Shown: positions 1 to 11,878, counted from the first letter of the stretch. The stretch: DNA of 64,000 nucleotides from Paulinella micropora (GCA_009731375.1 BJOX01000193.1:86125-150124); one strand, 5' to 3'. Notes: generated by a model from the sequence alone, not told the origin. Translations and numbers: made by a program.

Positions 1-98
1 GGGCCGGGGGGGGGGGGGGGGGGTTTGAATGTCGAGCAGCTCCCAGACTCGCTACTCGCTCGGAGGCATTCCCCCACCCTCACCATCCACTCTCACTA

Positions 99-2671
99 GT
101 GATCAACGCTTCAACCCTTCGTCAACAACCCCTCCCAACCGACCCCCTCCACGAGAGTCTCGTGCGACAAGCTTCCTCGCAACCCTCTAAAAAAGAGAAA
201 CCGACGAAACCGAAACCGACACCGCAATCTCTCCTTCAAACGAAAGAGACAAACAAACACAAGACACCACAAACAATCACCCCCACCAAACAGACATCCA
301 ATCCCAAACACAACACAATCCAATGTGTAGGGAAGAACTCAAAGGGGAAGCTGTGGTGTGAAATATGGAGAAAGTGGGAGCATAGGTAAGGCAGGCAGTA
401 TGAGCAAGAGGTTGCAGTATGCTAGTCTGTGGTTATCACTACAAGCAGGACCCACAATTCCCAGATGTTGATCTGGAACAACCCCCATCATGCCGCCCAC
501 CCCCCACCAATGAGTACCCAAGTGAAGAGATGATGAAAAGATTGAAGAGAGAGAGGGAGAGCAAGGGGGCGAGAGCACAGCAACTTTCGCAAAAAGACTC
601 GGCAATACCCGGACAAAAGGACAAGGTAATTCCCGCTCAAATACCCGAGTCAGTCATCAAACCGGAAAACCCGCGAGAAGAAAAATTCATGGCTGACTGT
701 GCTGATATGCCAGATTTTCAAGCGCGGGCCGGGGAGGTTAAGGCAAAGATAGAAGCTACATGAACAGTGTCTGTGCGACAGGGGAAAAGAGCTGAAGGCA
801 AGGCATGGCCCCCGTCACAACCCTCAAAAGGTCCGTCCCCGGTAGATAGAGTAGGCGAGGATAGACAGGAGACGCAAACAACACCCACTCCACAGCACAA
901 CTTGCACAACTCCACGCGTCAACAAAGCACAACTACGGAGGGGAGAGATAGGCTAGAGAAGATGGTAGATTCTGAAATCATTAAGTATAAGGTAAGTGAG
1001 AGCGAGTCCGTATTGCCTGCTGGAGAGTTAGAGAGTGCTATGTTCTGTTATGACATATGCATGAATGAACCAAATGAATTCTTGCTCTATTTGAACATTC
1101 GTCTACCTAAAGAGATAGCTGAGCAGGGTTTGATGACGAAAGAGTTAGTGCAGGGCATGAAGAAGGAGATTCAATCTCTAAAAGACTTCAAAACATACAC
1201 TTGGGTTAAATACGACGAAGCCAAAAAGGCAGTCAACAAGATAGTCAGACTGACTTGGGTTCACAAGGTAAAGATAGATGAGAACGGTAGGAAGTTCGTT
1301 AAGTCTAGATTAGCTTTGAGAGGAGATATGTTAGAGCCAGGAGTTAGTTTCAATCCAGACCAGTTGTTTGTTCCTTGTGCCTCGCACCGTTCACTGCTCA
1401 TGGTTGCTAAGCTTGCCGCCTGGCATGGCAATAAGCTGTACGGCATAGACTTTAAGAATGCTTATTTAAATGCTCGCATGCAAGACCCGGTATTTGCCTA
1501 CCCACCTGATGTGATGGATAGAGAGGGCAGAGAGGATATGATATTGCGTGTTGATGGTGCATTGTATGGCGCGCCGCAGGCAGGGAGAAGGTGGTATGAT
1601 ATTCTAGCCCCTAAGTTAGAGGAACTAGGATTTAGGCTGTTAGACTCAGACTTGTGTATGTTCGTTGAGAAAGACAAGCCTATCAGTGAAGCGATTATGG
1701 GAGTATTTCACGTGGATGACTTAATATTTTCCGCACCAAGCAAAGAAGCTTACGAAAAATTCGCGTCTGCGTTTGAACAGTATTACCCGTTAAAGAGTTT
1801 AGGAGTTGCGAAAGAGTTTAAAGGCATCGAGAGTGCATGAGAAAGACAGAATAGTCTTGCACCAGCGAAAATACCAGTTGCAAATTTTACGCGAGACAGG
1901 ATACGCAAATTCACGTCCGGTCAGTACCCCGGCGGTAGACCAATTACCGGAAGCAATGCCGGATGATGCCGGACTGCGTAAGATGTCTATTCCGAGTATA
2001 GTGGGCAGTTTGCTCTATTTAGCTAAGATGACGAGGCCAGATATCGAACAAGCACGTAATGCTGCTAGTGTCATGCAAACCATAGATATTAAAGGTGTAA
2101 CCTATGCTATGTTAGGCAGGATTTTACGCTACTTAATCAAGTCTTTTCGCGGTATAGCATTTCACGGGCCAAAATCCGATCAACAGGGTAAAACCTATCC
2201 CAAAGTCACGCTATGGCCTGATGCCGCACACAAAGTATGTCCAAAAACCGGTAAGTCTCGCACAGGTTATCTAATCTTGTGGGGAGAAGACCCGATAGGT
2301 TGGCTTTCAAAAAGACAGAGTAGAGTTGCACTAAGTTCGAATGACGCGGAAATTTACGCCGCTGCTGAGTGTATTAGAGAGGGATTAGCGGTAGGACATG
2401 TCAGAGAGGAACTCGGAACTCGGCAGAAGGGTGCCGTTGAAATTTTCGAGGATAATTCGCAAACCATTCTCGCAGGAGAGAGGGGATTATCAGGTCCTCG
2501 TACCAAGCATTTACCTCTAGAGCTTCATTTCATAGAGATGGAGAGATAAAGTTTATTAAAGTAGGAACTAAGAAGCAGATAGGAGATTTACTCACAAAAC
2601 CGTTACCGCGCGAGCAGTTTTATTATTTGCTCAATAAATTTACGGTTGAAATTCCGGAGATCCCGGAATAG
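99..2671 (+). pseudogene. Copia-1: decayed Ty1/Copia element (gag C-terminus fused to RT-RNase H)
   Basis: Two gag-like segments (99-389 and 419-760, different frames) resemble the gag C-terminal half of Copia B on the minus strand; both share a CGYH motif followed by QDP. The 419 frame meets TGA at 761-763 and then stays open to 1837 as a Copia reverse transcriptase. Visible RT motifs are TWVHKVK, the KSRLALRGD block, DFKNAYLNA with the first catalytic Asp, GALYGAPQAGRRW, and FHVDD in place of the usual YVDD. A one-base frameshift near 1830 leads into the RT C-terminus and RNase H (open to 2549; SNDAEIYA motif), and a second near 2530 leads into the last residues, ending at TAG 2669. Protease and integrase, expected between gag and RT, are absent. 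It cannot encode a working element. Family assignment is secure; the internal deletion is inferred by comparison with the minus-strand copies. Confidence 0.85.
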
Positions 2672-3267
2672 TTATAGGTGCTTCATATATTTTGTTTTGT
2701 GTGAGTCTTCTAGTTTCGTCCATGTCGAGTTGGAGACCTTGGTACTTGAGATCAATGCGATAGCTGGACCTGGAGCCGGCCGACCGAATCATCGATCAAC
2801 ATCGGGAGTGGTGGCTTAGCCGTGCGAAGTTAATCAATTCAAGTACAATCGTTATCTGAATCAGGAAATTGAGTAACTTCGAGAAGCAGCCCCAGAGCAA
2901 GTAGACGATGACGGACTGGAGGCGGAGGATCACGAGAAGGCGACCAGCGAGGTTTATGACGACGACGTACTACGTGGTGAATTAGACTAGCCCTTTTGCG
3001 GGCCAGGTGGCAGGTGGCAGACGTACCAGACTTTTCTGGTGGCAGGAACTGCCACATAGTCACATACTTTCAAAGTTTATTTTGTCTCGTAACAAGTGAA
3101 TCTATCCTCTTTCCTCCTATCCCTATCACACTCACAGCACTTCGCATATTCAGTTTTTAGTGACTTTCGATACCCTTCGGGAAGCGCTTGCAATTTTTCA
3201 AATTGCACCAGAACTATAAGACTTTCACAACGGATAGATAGTATTGACAAAACAACTAAGGGGGAGC
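2672..3267 (+). other. Copia-1 3' untranslated region and polypurine tract
   Basis: There is no credible ORF. The stretch runs from the Copia-1 terminal stop to a purine tract, AAGGGGGAG, at about 3258-3266, immediately before the LTR-like sequence. Such a tract is the usual second-strand primer next to a 3' LTR. About 590 bp is long for a Copia 3' UTR. Confidence 0.5.
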
Positions 3268-3628
3268 GTTAGTCATAACTATTTTAACCACCGTTACCTG
3301 GATAGTTAATTTGTCAATTGGCCGGACAGTAACTATTACCAATATAGACTGAGAACGTCACAAGTTATTAATACTTCAAGTGCCAGTCAATAATACATCA
3401 GTCTTATAATCCACTCAACTCAGTAGTTAGACAGGGTTAGCGCGACAACCAGTAGCTGAGTTAGTTTCGTGACGTGGCAGCTTTCTGCTACGGTTTCAGT
3501 TCTGCGATACATACGTGTTATTAAAGCGTGTATCTAACCTGCGTAGATAGACTTGTTAGGTAGCCCGGAGAGATCTTGCAAAAGATCGGTAAAGGTTCCC
3601 GTTGCCCTAAATGGGTGGTCGCCCAAAG
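3268..3628 (+). repeat. Candidate 3' LTR of Copia-1
   Basis: The same sequence occurs in reverse complement at 54687-54914 plus 60910-61048, at the 5' end of Copia B. The two copies diverge on both sides (GTTAGTC at the start, GCCCAAAG at the end), which is how LTR edges behave. Canonical TG...CA ends are not visible, so the exact edges are uncertain. A 93-codon reading frame at 54481-54762 on the minus strand starts in the LTR and is probably not a protein. Confidence 0.6.
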
Positions 3629-4480
3629 AAGAAAGGGAGCCGCACAGTATTTCAAGTTTTTTGACACTATTGTATAAATAGTTCGATTCTTTCCGTATAG
3701 TTGGACGTATATACACATTTAAACGTGTATATACGGCTAAGTTCAACTTTTTTATACAAATTTAACTTCAAGTTTTTATATTAATACAAGTTTAACTTTT
3801 TATATAGATTTAACTTTTTATATTAAAGTTCAATGCTCAATTTGAATGTCGTCAGTAATAGCATTTGTTTCTGTCCGGACAAGGGGTACTTTTTACCGTC
3901 TATTCGGGTGATGTCTACATTGAACGAGGTAGATGCTTTCCTACTATTACATAATATCTTTTCAGCTCTACGACTCCGAGTCTAGATTCAAATTAAGTGA
4001 GTCCGAACACTGTGACCCATAATATAATTTAGTCTACACATTGACAGACACGTCCTATCATCGGATTATCAATATCATTTTTACGCAATAAAGAACTTGA
4101 ACTTGCCACTCGTAGTGGGAGACCAACTACTTCAAGTCAAAGTTCAATGAAGTCAGTTTACATAAAATCGTACTGATTACTACAACATGATTTTCAATTT
4201 TCGAACAATAACTTTATTCTTGAAAGTTTCTTCAACTATAAATTAGCGCTTTGGATTTGTGACAGTGCTCAGTTGTCTTAGAAAACTGCCCCTACCATAA
4301 TGTTTTCGGGGCACCCTGAAGGACATTTGATCATGAAGACTTGCTTTTAAATGAAGAAGGCGAGCATAGGTATTAGATTATTATAACGTGATCAGATTAA
4401 CAACTTGAATAGCATGATCCAGAGTTGTCACACTAAATTAATAATATCTATCAAAACCACACTAAATTAATAATATCAGT
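3629..4480. other. AT-rich non-coding stretch
   Basis: No supported gene. 3720-3835 carries several short repeats of a TTAACTTTTTATAT-like motif. The rest is unclassified AT-rich DNA. Confidence 0.5.
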
Positions 4481-4542
<62 letters not shown>

Positions 4543-4605
4543 GTCTTGATAGATAGATAGATGTCTAGATAGATAGATAGATGTCTAGATAGATAGATAG
4601 ATGTC

Positions 4606-4642
<37 letters not shown>

Positions 4643-4669
4643 GTCTAGATAGATAGATAGATAGATAGG

Positions 4670-4748
<79 letters not shown>

Positions 4749-4751
4749 GAT
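4481..4751. repeat. (GATA)n microsatellite with GATGTCTA higher-order units
   Basis: Long run of GATA tetranucleotides. Between about 4540 and 4655 a GATGTCTA variant recurs roughly every 24 bases, so the centre is a higher-order repeat rather than a pure microsatellite. Confidence 0.95.
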
Positions 4752-5240
4752 AGGAAGATTAATTGGTTGCATGTCTACTGTCTCGTGTACAATGAGACGG
4801 TGCATGCATGTCTTCTTGTGTTTGAGGAGTATATGAGACTACAAAGATAGTAGAAGCATTATAGTACACTCATCCAGCAGAAAAATACGACACAACCTGC
4901 TTACAGGGCCGTATATGACTTCAGGCTGCTTAGATACTTTAAGCAGGATCGTGGCGTAGCCAAGCAGAAAAGGGCTACAACTTGAACTTGTCTGTATACT
5001 CTGCAATTGAGAAAAGTAGCGTAGGTACATGTCAGGATTTGTAGCAACCGCAAGAAGCAAGTCCCAGAATATACAAGACGTGTCACAAAACCATGTGTAT
5101 TTGCGTAATCGCCCGTAACAAACATGTTAAGATAAATGCACAAAAAGCTCACGTGTTTTGCGATCATCAAGGATTTGGTGGCACCATCCACCAGTGCGAG
5201 AAATTTCAGTGTGCTTCAGTCAGTTAGTCGTTGACTCCTT
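4752..5240. other. Non-coding stretch downstream of the phosphatase gene
   Basis: Nothing recognisable in either strand. It should contain the 3' UTR of the minus-strand phosphatase gene that stops at 5241. Confidence 0.4.
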
Positions 5241-7019
5241 TCAACAGCAATCGGACGGACGCAATCCAGCACGCGAAAGCCGTCCCCAAACTGCAGCCGA
5301 GGCTCTACGTTTTGTTGTAGTTGCAGACAACTTATGTGTGTATCCATCTCCGGTATTCTGGTCCTGCATTCCCAACGACGCCGCTCTGCGCCGTCCGACT
5401 GGGTCTTGGATGACAAAGGTATCGCTTAATGACCCTGAGTCGGAGGACCTAATGAACTGGAACTCCAGCTGACTCTGTGTAACCGTCACCATGCCAAAAC
5501 CCCACGTCGAGACGTCAGCTGAGGCGAAATAGCCCCATTCCGGATCCGCCGGGTCCATGGTCCGCAAATCGACTCCACCTGTTGCAAACGTGTTGATGCG
5601 GACATTCACATTGGTGGTGAAGTTAAAGGCACAAAGTTATAGATTCACACGTAGTTTTGTTGGATTGATAATTTAAGACACAACATTTATAATTCAGAGA
5701 AATAGATCTGGTACCTGTGCCAACCACCGCGATGACCGTCCCGCTACCCTTGACCATGACGTTATCAGCGTCCACCACACAATTCGCATCATACGAATTG
5801 ACCACAGCGCAAGTAATTTGCTTTGTTCTTTCGTAGCCGTGCTCGTGGCCTTGTAAAATTAGGTCCACTCCATTCTGAAACAGCATGGGGATAAAGTCCG
5901 AGCCAAGTTCGTTGCTCTTGGTTAGGACGGAAATGAAATTTTTATGCATAGCGACGATGATCCATTTGATGCCCTGGGCTTTGGCGGCAAGCACAGCGTT
6001 TCGGGTGTAATTGAAGCCCTGGCCATTTATTGCAAAGGTGTTGAGCGAGGCCAAACTGCCGGTCACCCCAGGAGTCACGAAAATGATACGGACCATAGGC
6101 GCAGTGACTGGATAATCAACATAGTAGCGTTTGCCGTATAGGCTCAGGTCTGACACGGCAGAGCTGAGGTCGTTGCGGCAATTCGCAATGTACTGGTCGA
6201 TGTTCCCACCGGAAGACTCGCCAGTGTCGTGGTTTCCAGCCAGCAGCAACAGCTTGTAGATTCCCTTTTGTTGCCAGTAGCTGCACCAGGTGGCCTCGCC
6301 GCCGGTCGTGTAGGACAGATCCCCGGTCGCCACGAAAAAGTCAAGCGCAGAGATCGCGGCCAAATCGACCAGAGAGTTAAAGCGAGTGCTTAGACCAAAA
6401 TCTCCTGCCACCCCGAAACGAAATGCGCCCGGAGGTGGCGGCGGTGGCGCAGTAGGCGTCGTCGTCGTCTGAAGATAAGGGTTATAACAATAGTCTTTCG
6501 CGCTCACACCAGTTCCATAGCAGCCTGGAACCGACTCCACCCCGTTGCGCTGAAAGCATTTCAGGCCACTGGCAGGCCAGCCGCACTCAGCATCGGTGTC
6601 GCAGTCCCCCTGACATGCCTTGAAGTTGCAGGCAGCTCCGCAGTTGTCGTTGGTCACATTGAGCTCCTTGAAATAGCAGTAGTCTTTAGCATCGACGGCG
6701 GTGCCACTGCAACCAGGAACCGGCATGCCAGCATCGCGTTGGAAACAGCTCAATCCTGGCGCGCAATCAGAGTCTACGTCGCAGTCGCCAACGCATAGCC
6801 CAAAGTTGCAGTTCGGGCAGTTGTCACGGGCTGCGTCGTAAAACATCGCAGGGTCGCTTGTGTCTGCGCGAACGCAGTAGCCCACGCCCGACTGTCCTTC
6901 GCCCGCACAGAACGGTACTGCTTCGAGCCCAGACCTCGTGAAGCAAACCAAACCCGCAGCGCACTGCGCGTTGGAAGTGCATGCACCTTCGCAGTGGCCA
7001 CAGCCGCCGGTGGAACACG
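5241..7019 (-). CDS. Secreted Cys-rich calcineurin-like metallophosphatase, two visible exons (7019-5715, 5578-5241)
   Basis: Probably an extracellular or vacuolar phosphomonoesterase of the purple-acid-phosphatase/calcineurin superfamily. The first visible exon encodes three Cys-rich modules of about 50 residues (each with a C-x-GDCD-x-DxxC...CFQR...VPGC...DYCY-like pattern), a Pro-rich linker, then the catalytic domain: GDFG, GDLSY, GNHD, a His in AMHKN and GHEHGYER, the expected metal-binding set. An intron at 5714-5579 (GTACC...CAACAG, 136 bp) splices in phase 1 and rebuilds a VVGTGG-VDLR block. The second exon supplies the usual C-terminal strands (WGFGMVTV...LEFQFI) and stops at TGA 5241. 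The upstream border is set by AG at 7021-7020. No start codon fits there, so a 5' exon must lie upstream; the exon at 18315-18384 has the right phase. The catalytic family is certain; the substrate is unknown. Confidence 0.85.
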
Positions 7020-7710
7020 CTGTGCTCAGAGTTTTCAGAATGTAACCTGCCATCAACATAACACACAAGTCGGAAATGACATCCTGATGAATCACAGACT
7101 CGTTAATCTACACGTATAGTACAACCCAGCCAAGCTGCACGGTTGATATCGTCAAACAGGATGAAGACAGGACAAGAAACAATATGTTCAGACAGTCTGA
7201 GAAATTAAAAAAAAAAATGATCATAAACAAAGCAAGGATGGCGCCCCGCGCTTGCAAGCGAGCATAGTGAGCAATCAAAATCTGCTCCAGCGAGAGCCTC
7301 TTATGGGCAGCAGACAGAAGAAACGAGCAAACTCGCAAAAGCAGCCAACGTCGAGTCTGGGGCTAGCCACCCTGCCAATATGAGCTCCCAACTCCTCCTG
7401 GTTCACACAAACTATGATTTATTCCGATAGAGATGCGGAAAATAGGCTAAAAAAACAAGGAATTTTGGCATTCAGGACCCTCCCCTAACGCAAATATTTT
7501 CGTGAATTCCAAAGAAATTGTATCAGCATCAACATCGAGTCTGGGGCTAGCCACCCTGCAGATATAAACTCCTCCTGGTTCCCACAAACCATGATTTATT
7601 CCGACAGGGGTGCGGAAAGGCTGGGGTGGGGGGGGGGGAGGTAAACAATCTTCATTTTCCCCCTCCCCCCAAACCCCCCAAGCCCTTCTCCAACACCTTG
7701 CAGGGATAAT

Positions 7711-7717
<7 letters not shown>
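7020..7717 (-). other. Intronic/intergenic DNA with a duplicated ~90-bp segment
   Basis: No coding signal. 7351-7440 and 7535-7617 are imperfect direct copies of one segment (TCGAGTCTGGGGCTAGCC start, TGCGGAA end), followed by a G-run at 7625-7640. It lies upstream of the phosphatase catalytic exon and may be intron. Confidence 0.6.

Positions 7718-7779
<62 letters not shown>
7718..7779. repeat. (TA)n microsatellite
   Basis: About 30 TA dinucleotides. It directly precedes a degenerate SINE 3' end, as the (TTA)n tails of the better SINE copies do. Confidence 0.95.
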
Positions 7780-7783
<4 letters not shown>

Positions 7784-7788
7784 CTGTC

Positions 7789-7855
7789 ATGGCTGAGCCC
7801 GAGGGCCATGCGCCTCCATCCCTCGACCCAACAGGGACTACAGTGAGTATGTTGG
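7789..7855 (-). mobile_element. Degenerate SINE 3' fragment
   Basis: TCTGTCATGGCTGA, CATGCGCCTCCATC and a later GGGACTAC recur in the order found in the 3' half of the SINEs at 8357-9321, with many changes. Short and old; the assignment rests on these matches only. Confidence 0.4.
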
Positions 7856-7859
7856 GGAG

Positions 7860-8166
7860 GGAAGAGTGACTCTAACCATCCTGCATAGAAGGCCCCAAAA
7901 GGAAGTCCCTACTACCCGCACAGTGTCGGGTACCTTGCAGGAAATCAACTACAAATGATTGATCTTCCCCGCGTGAGAGCTCCACGAGACTGGGTAGGTC
8001 CCGCATGGAGGTACTCACAGGGGTAGCAGACATTTCATGCGGTCTGCCAGCGCATGAGGACGTTTTGTGGTAAGTATCTGGGACGCCTCGAAACCCGTCA
8101 CCACCCCTAGATCGCGGAATGTAAATACCCCTTTGATCCCACGTGGTGTATGTCTTATAAAAAACA
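7860..8166. other. Unclassified non-coding stretch
   Basis: No supported gene and no internal repeat; long minus-strand frames here have no recognisable product. Confidence 0.35.
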
Positions 8167-8266
8167 ACACAACGACATAGCCTCGGAACCAACACAACAA
8201 CATAGCCTCGGAACCAACACAACAACATAGCCTCGGAGCCAACACAACGACATACCCTCGAAACCA
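8167..8266. repeat. 25-bp tandem repeat, four copies
   Basis: Four adjacent copies of ACACAACRACATAGCCTCGG plus AACCA, with one to three changes between copies. Confidence 0.9.
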
Positions 8267-8356
8267 GTGGGAAGAGGCCCAACCACCACCTCTTCCCGTG
8301 GGGTGCCATACTGTGCACCCTCCCTAATAACAATAATAAAAATAATAATAATAATA

Positions 8357-8587
8357 GTGCTTCTCTGTCAATGGCTGATGCATTTCTGCACATGCGCCTC
8401 CATCGTCTCACCCGTGAGGGGAGTACGAAGAATTGACGATAAGCTCTAATGACACCCCCGCAAGGGCAGTTCCAACACTTCCAGACGGACCGGTATGTTC
8501 AATGAAAATACTGGTGGCACCGACGGGAATCGAACTGGCGACAGGGCCCAGATGGTAGAACTTGACCACTGGGCTATCACGGTGTCC

Positions 8588-8588
<1 letters not shown>
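8357..8588 (-). mobile_element. tRNA-derived SINE, copy 1
   Basis: Read on the minus strand, the 5' head carries an A box (TAGCCCAGTGG, 8577-8567) and a B box (AGTTCGATTCC, 8536-8526), spaced as in a tRNA, and the head ends in GCCACCA. A tRNA-unrelated body of about 150 bp follows, and the 3' tail is (TTA)n at 8330-8356. This is a classical Pol III-transcribed SINE layout. The same family recurs at 8639 and 9073. The parent tRNA isotype is not clear. Confidence 0.85.
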
Positions 8589-8638
<50 letters not shown>

Positions 8639-8868
8639 GTGCTTCTCTGTCAATGGCTGATGCAAATCTGCACATGCGCCTCCATCGTCTCACCCGTGAG
8701 GGGAGTACGAAGATTTGACCGAAAGCTCTACTGACACCCCCGCAGGGCAGCTCCAACACGTCCAGACGGACCGGTATGTTCAATGAAAATACTGGTGGCA
8801 CCGACGGGAATCGAACTGGCGACAGGGCCCAGATGGTAGAACTTGACCACTGGGCTATCACGGTGTCC

Positions 8869-8869
<1 letters not shown>
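8639..8869 (-). mobile_element. tRNA-derived SINE, copy 2
   Basis: Full-length copy with head, boxes and body as in copy 1 and only a few substitutions. Its 3' tail is the ATT/TAA microsatellite at 8589-8638, which also touches the head of copy 1. Confidence 0.85.
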
Positions 8870-8948
<79 letters not shown>

Positions 8949-9030
8949 TAATAATAATAATAATAATAAGAATCCTAATAATAATCATAATAATAATCAT
9001 AATAGTAATATAATAACAATAATAGTAATA

Positions 9031-9072
<42 letters not shown>
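8870..9072. repeat. (TAA)n microsatellite
   Basis: About 200 bp of TAA with a degenerate centre (8945-9035). It forms the 3' tail of SINE copy 3. Confidence 0.95.
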
Positions 9073-9321
9073 GTGCTTCTCTGTCAATGGCTGATGCATT
9101 TCTGCACATGCGCCTCCATCGTCTCACCCGTGAGGGGAGTACGAAGAATTGACGATAAGCTCTAATGACGCCCCCGCAAGGGCAGTTCCAACACTTCCAG
9201 ACGGGCCGGTATGTTCAATGAAAATACTGGTCCAGAGAAATAGACCGGTATGTTCAATGAAAATACCGGTGGCACCGACGGGAATCGAACTGGCGACAGG
9301 GCCCAGATGGTAGAACTTGAC
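9073..9321 (-). mobile_element. tRNA-derived SINE, copy 3, head-truncated
   Basis: Same family as copies 1 and 2. It lacks about the first 22 bases of the tRNA-like head, including the A box, and has a duplicated segment of about 40 bp in the body (9209-9272, GGTATGTTCAATGAAAATAC twice). Followed by TAA repeats and a 10-N gap at 9354-9363. Confidence 0.8.
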
Positions 9322-9372
9322 AATAAACAATAATAATAATAATAATAATAATANNNNNNNNNNCATAATAAG

Positions 9373-10157
9373 GTCCAGCAGGACATGGCAGCAGCAGCAG
9401 CAACAACAACAACGGTAGTAATAGGAGCATTCGTAGCAGCAGTAGCAGTGTTTGTAGTTACTAGTAGTGAGCGCCGGTGTCGCAGCAGGCGATGGCGTTG
9501 AAAAAGGCGATTGCGACGCAGTAAACGATCGCGACACAGTAGGCGATTGCGACGCAGCAGGCGATGGCATCCCAGTAGGCGATGGCGTCCCAGATGGCGT
9601 CGTCGTCTGAAGATAAGGGTTATAACAATAGTCTTTCGCGCTCACACCAGTTCCATAGCAGCCTGGAACCGACTCCACCCCGTTGCGCTGAAAGCATTTC
9701 AGGCCACTGGCAGGCCAGCCGCACTCAGCATCGGTGTCGCAGTCCCCCTGACATGCCTTGAAGTTGCAGGCAGCTCCGCAGTTGTCGTTGGTCACATTGA
9801 GCTCCTTGAAATAGCAGTAGTCTTTAGCATCGACGGCGGTGCCACTGCAACCAGGAACCGGCATGCCAGCATCGCGTTGGAAACAGCTCAATCCTGGCGC
9901 GCAATCAGAGTCTACGTCGCAGTCGCCAACGCATAGCCCAAAGTTGCAGTTCGGGCAGTTGTCACGGGCTGCGTCGTAAAACATCGCAGGGTCGCTTGTG
10001 TCTGCGCGGACGCAGTAGCCCACGCCCGACTGTCCTTCGCCCGCACAGAACGGTACTGCTTCGAGCCCAGACCTCGTGAAGCAAACCAAACCCGCAGCGC
10101 ACTGCGCGTTGGAAGTGCATGCACCTTCGCAGTGGCCACAGCCGCCGGTGGAACACA
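9373..10157 (-). pseudogene. Duplicate of the phosphatase Cys-rich exon without the catalytic domain
   Basis: 10157-9601 repeats the three Cys-rich modules of the phosphatase exon (7019-6463); in about 560 aligned bases I saw only a few substitutions. The same splice acceptor context (GAGCACAG) precedes it. After the third module the two copies diverge: this one runs into a Ser/Pro/Thr-rich linker encoded by a short tandem repeat (about 9485-9600) and then into AAC/AGC repeats with no phosphatase motifs, before the gap at 9354. It could be a broken tandem duplicate, or a real gene for a Cys-rich Ser/Pro-rich surface protein whose 3' exons lie in the repeats. It sits upstream of the full phosphatase gene on the same strand. 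Confidence 0.7.
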
Positions 10158-10357
10158 CTGTGCTCAGAGTTTTCAGAATGTAACCTGCCATCAACGTAAC
10201 ACGAAGTGGGACCAGCAACCATTTAGTCAACTTTTCACTGCAAGCAAAAGGCATTATTAATTAGAGCACAAACTTTAGGGCTTGGAGCATTCTCAACCAT
10301 TCATTTTGGTACTACTTTGTCGTAATCTTCGCAAATCTTCATTTCGCACTGGAATTG

Positions 10358-10437
<80 letters not shown>
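10158..10437. other. Non-coding stretch ending in a ~79-base poly(A) and gap
   Basis: About 45 bases upstream of the acceptor still match the intron end at 7020-7065; the rest is unique and then A-run from about 10359 to 10437, cut by a 10-N gap (10438-10447). The A-run may be a retroelement tail or an assembly edge. Confidence 0.6.
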
Positions 10438-10447
10438 NNNNNNNNNN

Positions 10448-10502
10448 ACAACTATTAGAGCATTGGAGGAGCATTCTCAGCCATTCACTTTCGGACTAAA
10501 GC

Positions 10503-10563
<61 letters not shown>

Positions 10564-11021
10564 CTAGTACTAGTAGTAGTAGTAGTAGCAGTAGTAGTAG
10601 TAGTACTCTGCAGTGGCAACAGCGATTGTATTGATAGTATAAATATGGACTGGGAAGTAGTGGTAGCAGCAGTAGTACTAAAAGAAGGAAGAGGGAAAGG
10701 AAGGGGGGAGACCGCTTATGCTCATTGAAGGTGACGGGGTAACAGAGGCTGCGAGTATGCTCATTGACGGGGTTATGGAGGCTGCAAAGGTAAGACAACG
10801 ATAGAAAGTATATGCAAAATAAACACTCATCTGTTACAGCAAGGCAAATGGCACACGCAAGAAAATTCGTGCGCAGAGGATGGAGGAAGAAACGTAAGGA
10901 AAAAAGAGACAGCCAGAGAGAGACCGCTGGCGCTGCGTGATGTTGACGGGGTGCTGGAGGCTGCAAAGGCAAGAAAACGATAAACATGCGCAAACAAAGA
11001 AAAGATAACAATATTAGTAAT

Positions 11022-11061
<40 letters not shown>

Positions 11062-11161
11062 GCTGCTGCTACTGCTACTACTACTACTGCTGCTGCTGCT
11101 ACTACTACTACTATTACTACTACTACTACTATTACTACTACTACTACTACTACTATTACTT

Positions 11162-11203
<42 letters not shown>

Positions 11204-11220
11204 CTACTACTACCACTACT
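10448..11220. repeat. Leading partial unit of the large tandem array
   Basis: (TAG)n at 10501-10610, then sub-units sharing the GGCTGCAAAGG...AAGACAACGA core, then the GGCACACGCAAGAAAATTCG and GACGGGGTGCTGGAGG blocks seen in every later unit, then (CTA)n. No coding potential that I trust: long frames here are translated simple repeats. Confidence 0.8.
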
Positions 11221-11282
11221 AAGTACGCTGTATTGGCATATTAGCAGTACAACTAGTAGTGGTGGCAGCAGTAGTAACAAGA

Positions 11283-11334
<52 letters not shown>

Positions 11335-11347
11335 CAGAGAGACAAAG

Positions 11348-11385
<38 letters not shown>

Positions 11386-11878
11386 AGACAGAGAGAGAGA
11401 TGAGGCTGAGTGATGCTGAACTTGTGCTGGAGGCTACAAAAGCAAGAAAACGAAAAAAAGTGACCACGCGAGAAAATGTATGCGCAGAAGAAAAAGAGGA
11501 AACGAAGGGAGAAGAGAGAAAAGAGCCAGTCGTGACGATAAACAAACAAACGAACAAACAAAACAAACAAACAAACAAAAACAAACAAACAAAACAAAAC
11601 AAAACCAAACCAAACAAAACCAAACAAAACCAAACAAAACCAAACAAAACAAAACAAAACAAAACCAAACAAAACCAAAACAAAAAACAAAACCAAAACA
11701 AAAAACAAAACAAAAAACAAAACAAAAAACAAAACAAAAAACAAAACAAAAAACAAAACAAAAAACAAAACAAAAAACAAAACAAAAAACAAAACAAAAA
11801 ACAAAACACAAAACAAAACAAAACAAACAAAACAAAACAAAACAAAACAAAACAAAACAAAACAAAACAAAACAAACA

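Noticed and set aside
5623-5714. Phosphatase C-terminal extension read straight through from 5715 to TAA
   Set aside because: It would be an odd Cys/Asn-rich tail, whereas splicing 5714-5579 restores the VVGTGG block and the conserved C-terminal strands.
8512-8588. A functional tRNA gene on the minus strand
   Set aside because: A and B boxes are present but the stems do not pair well, and the same head is followed by a common body in three copies: a SINE head.
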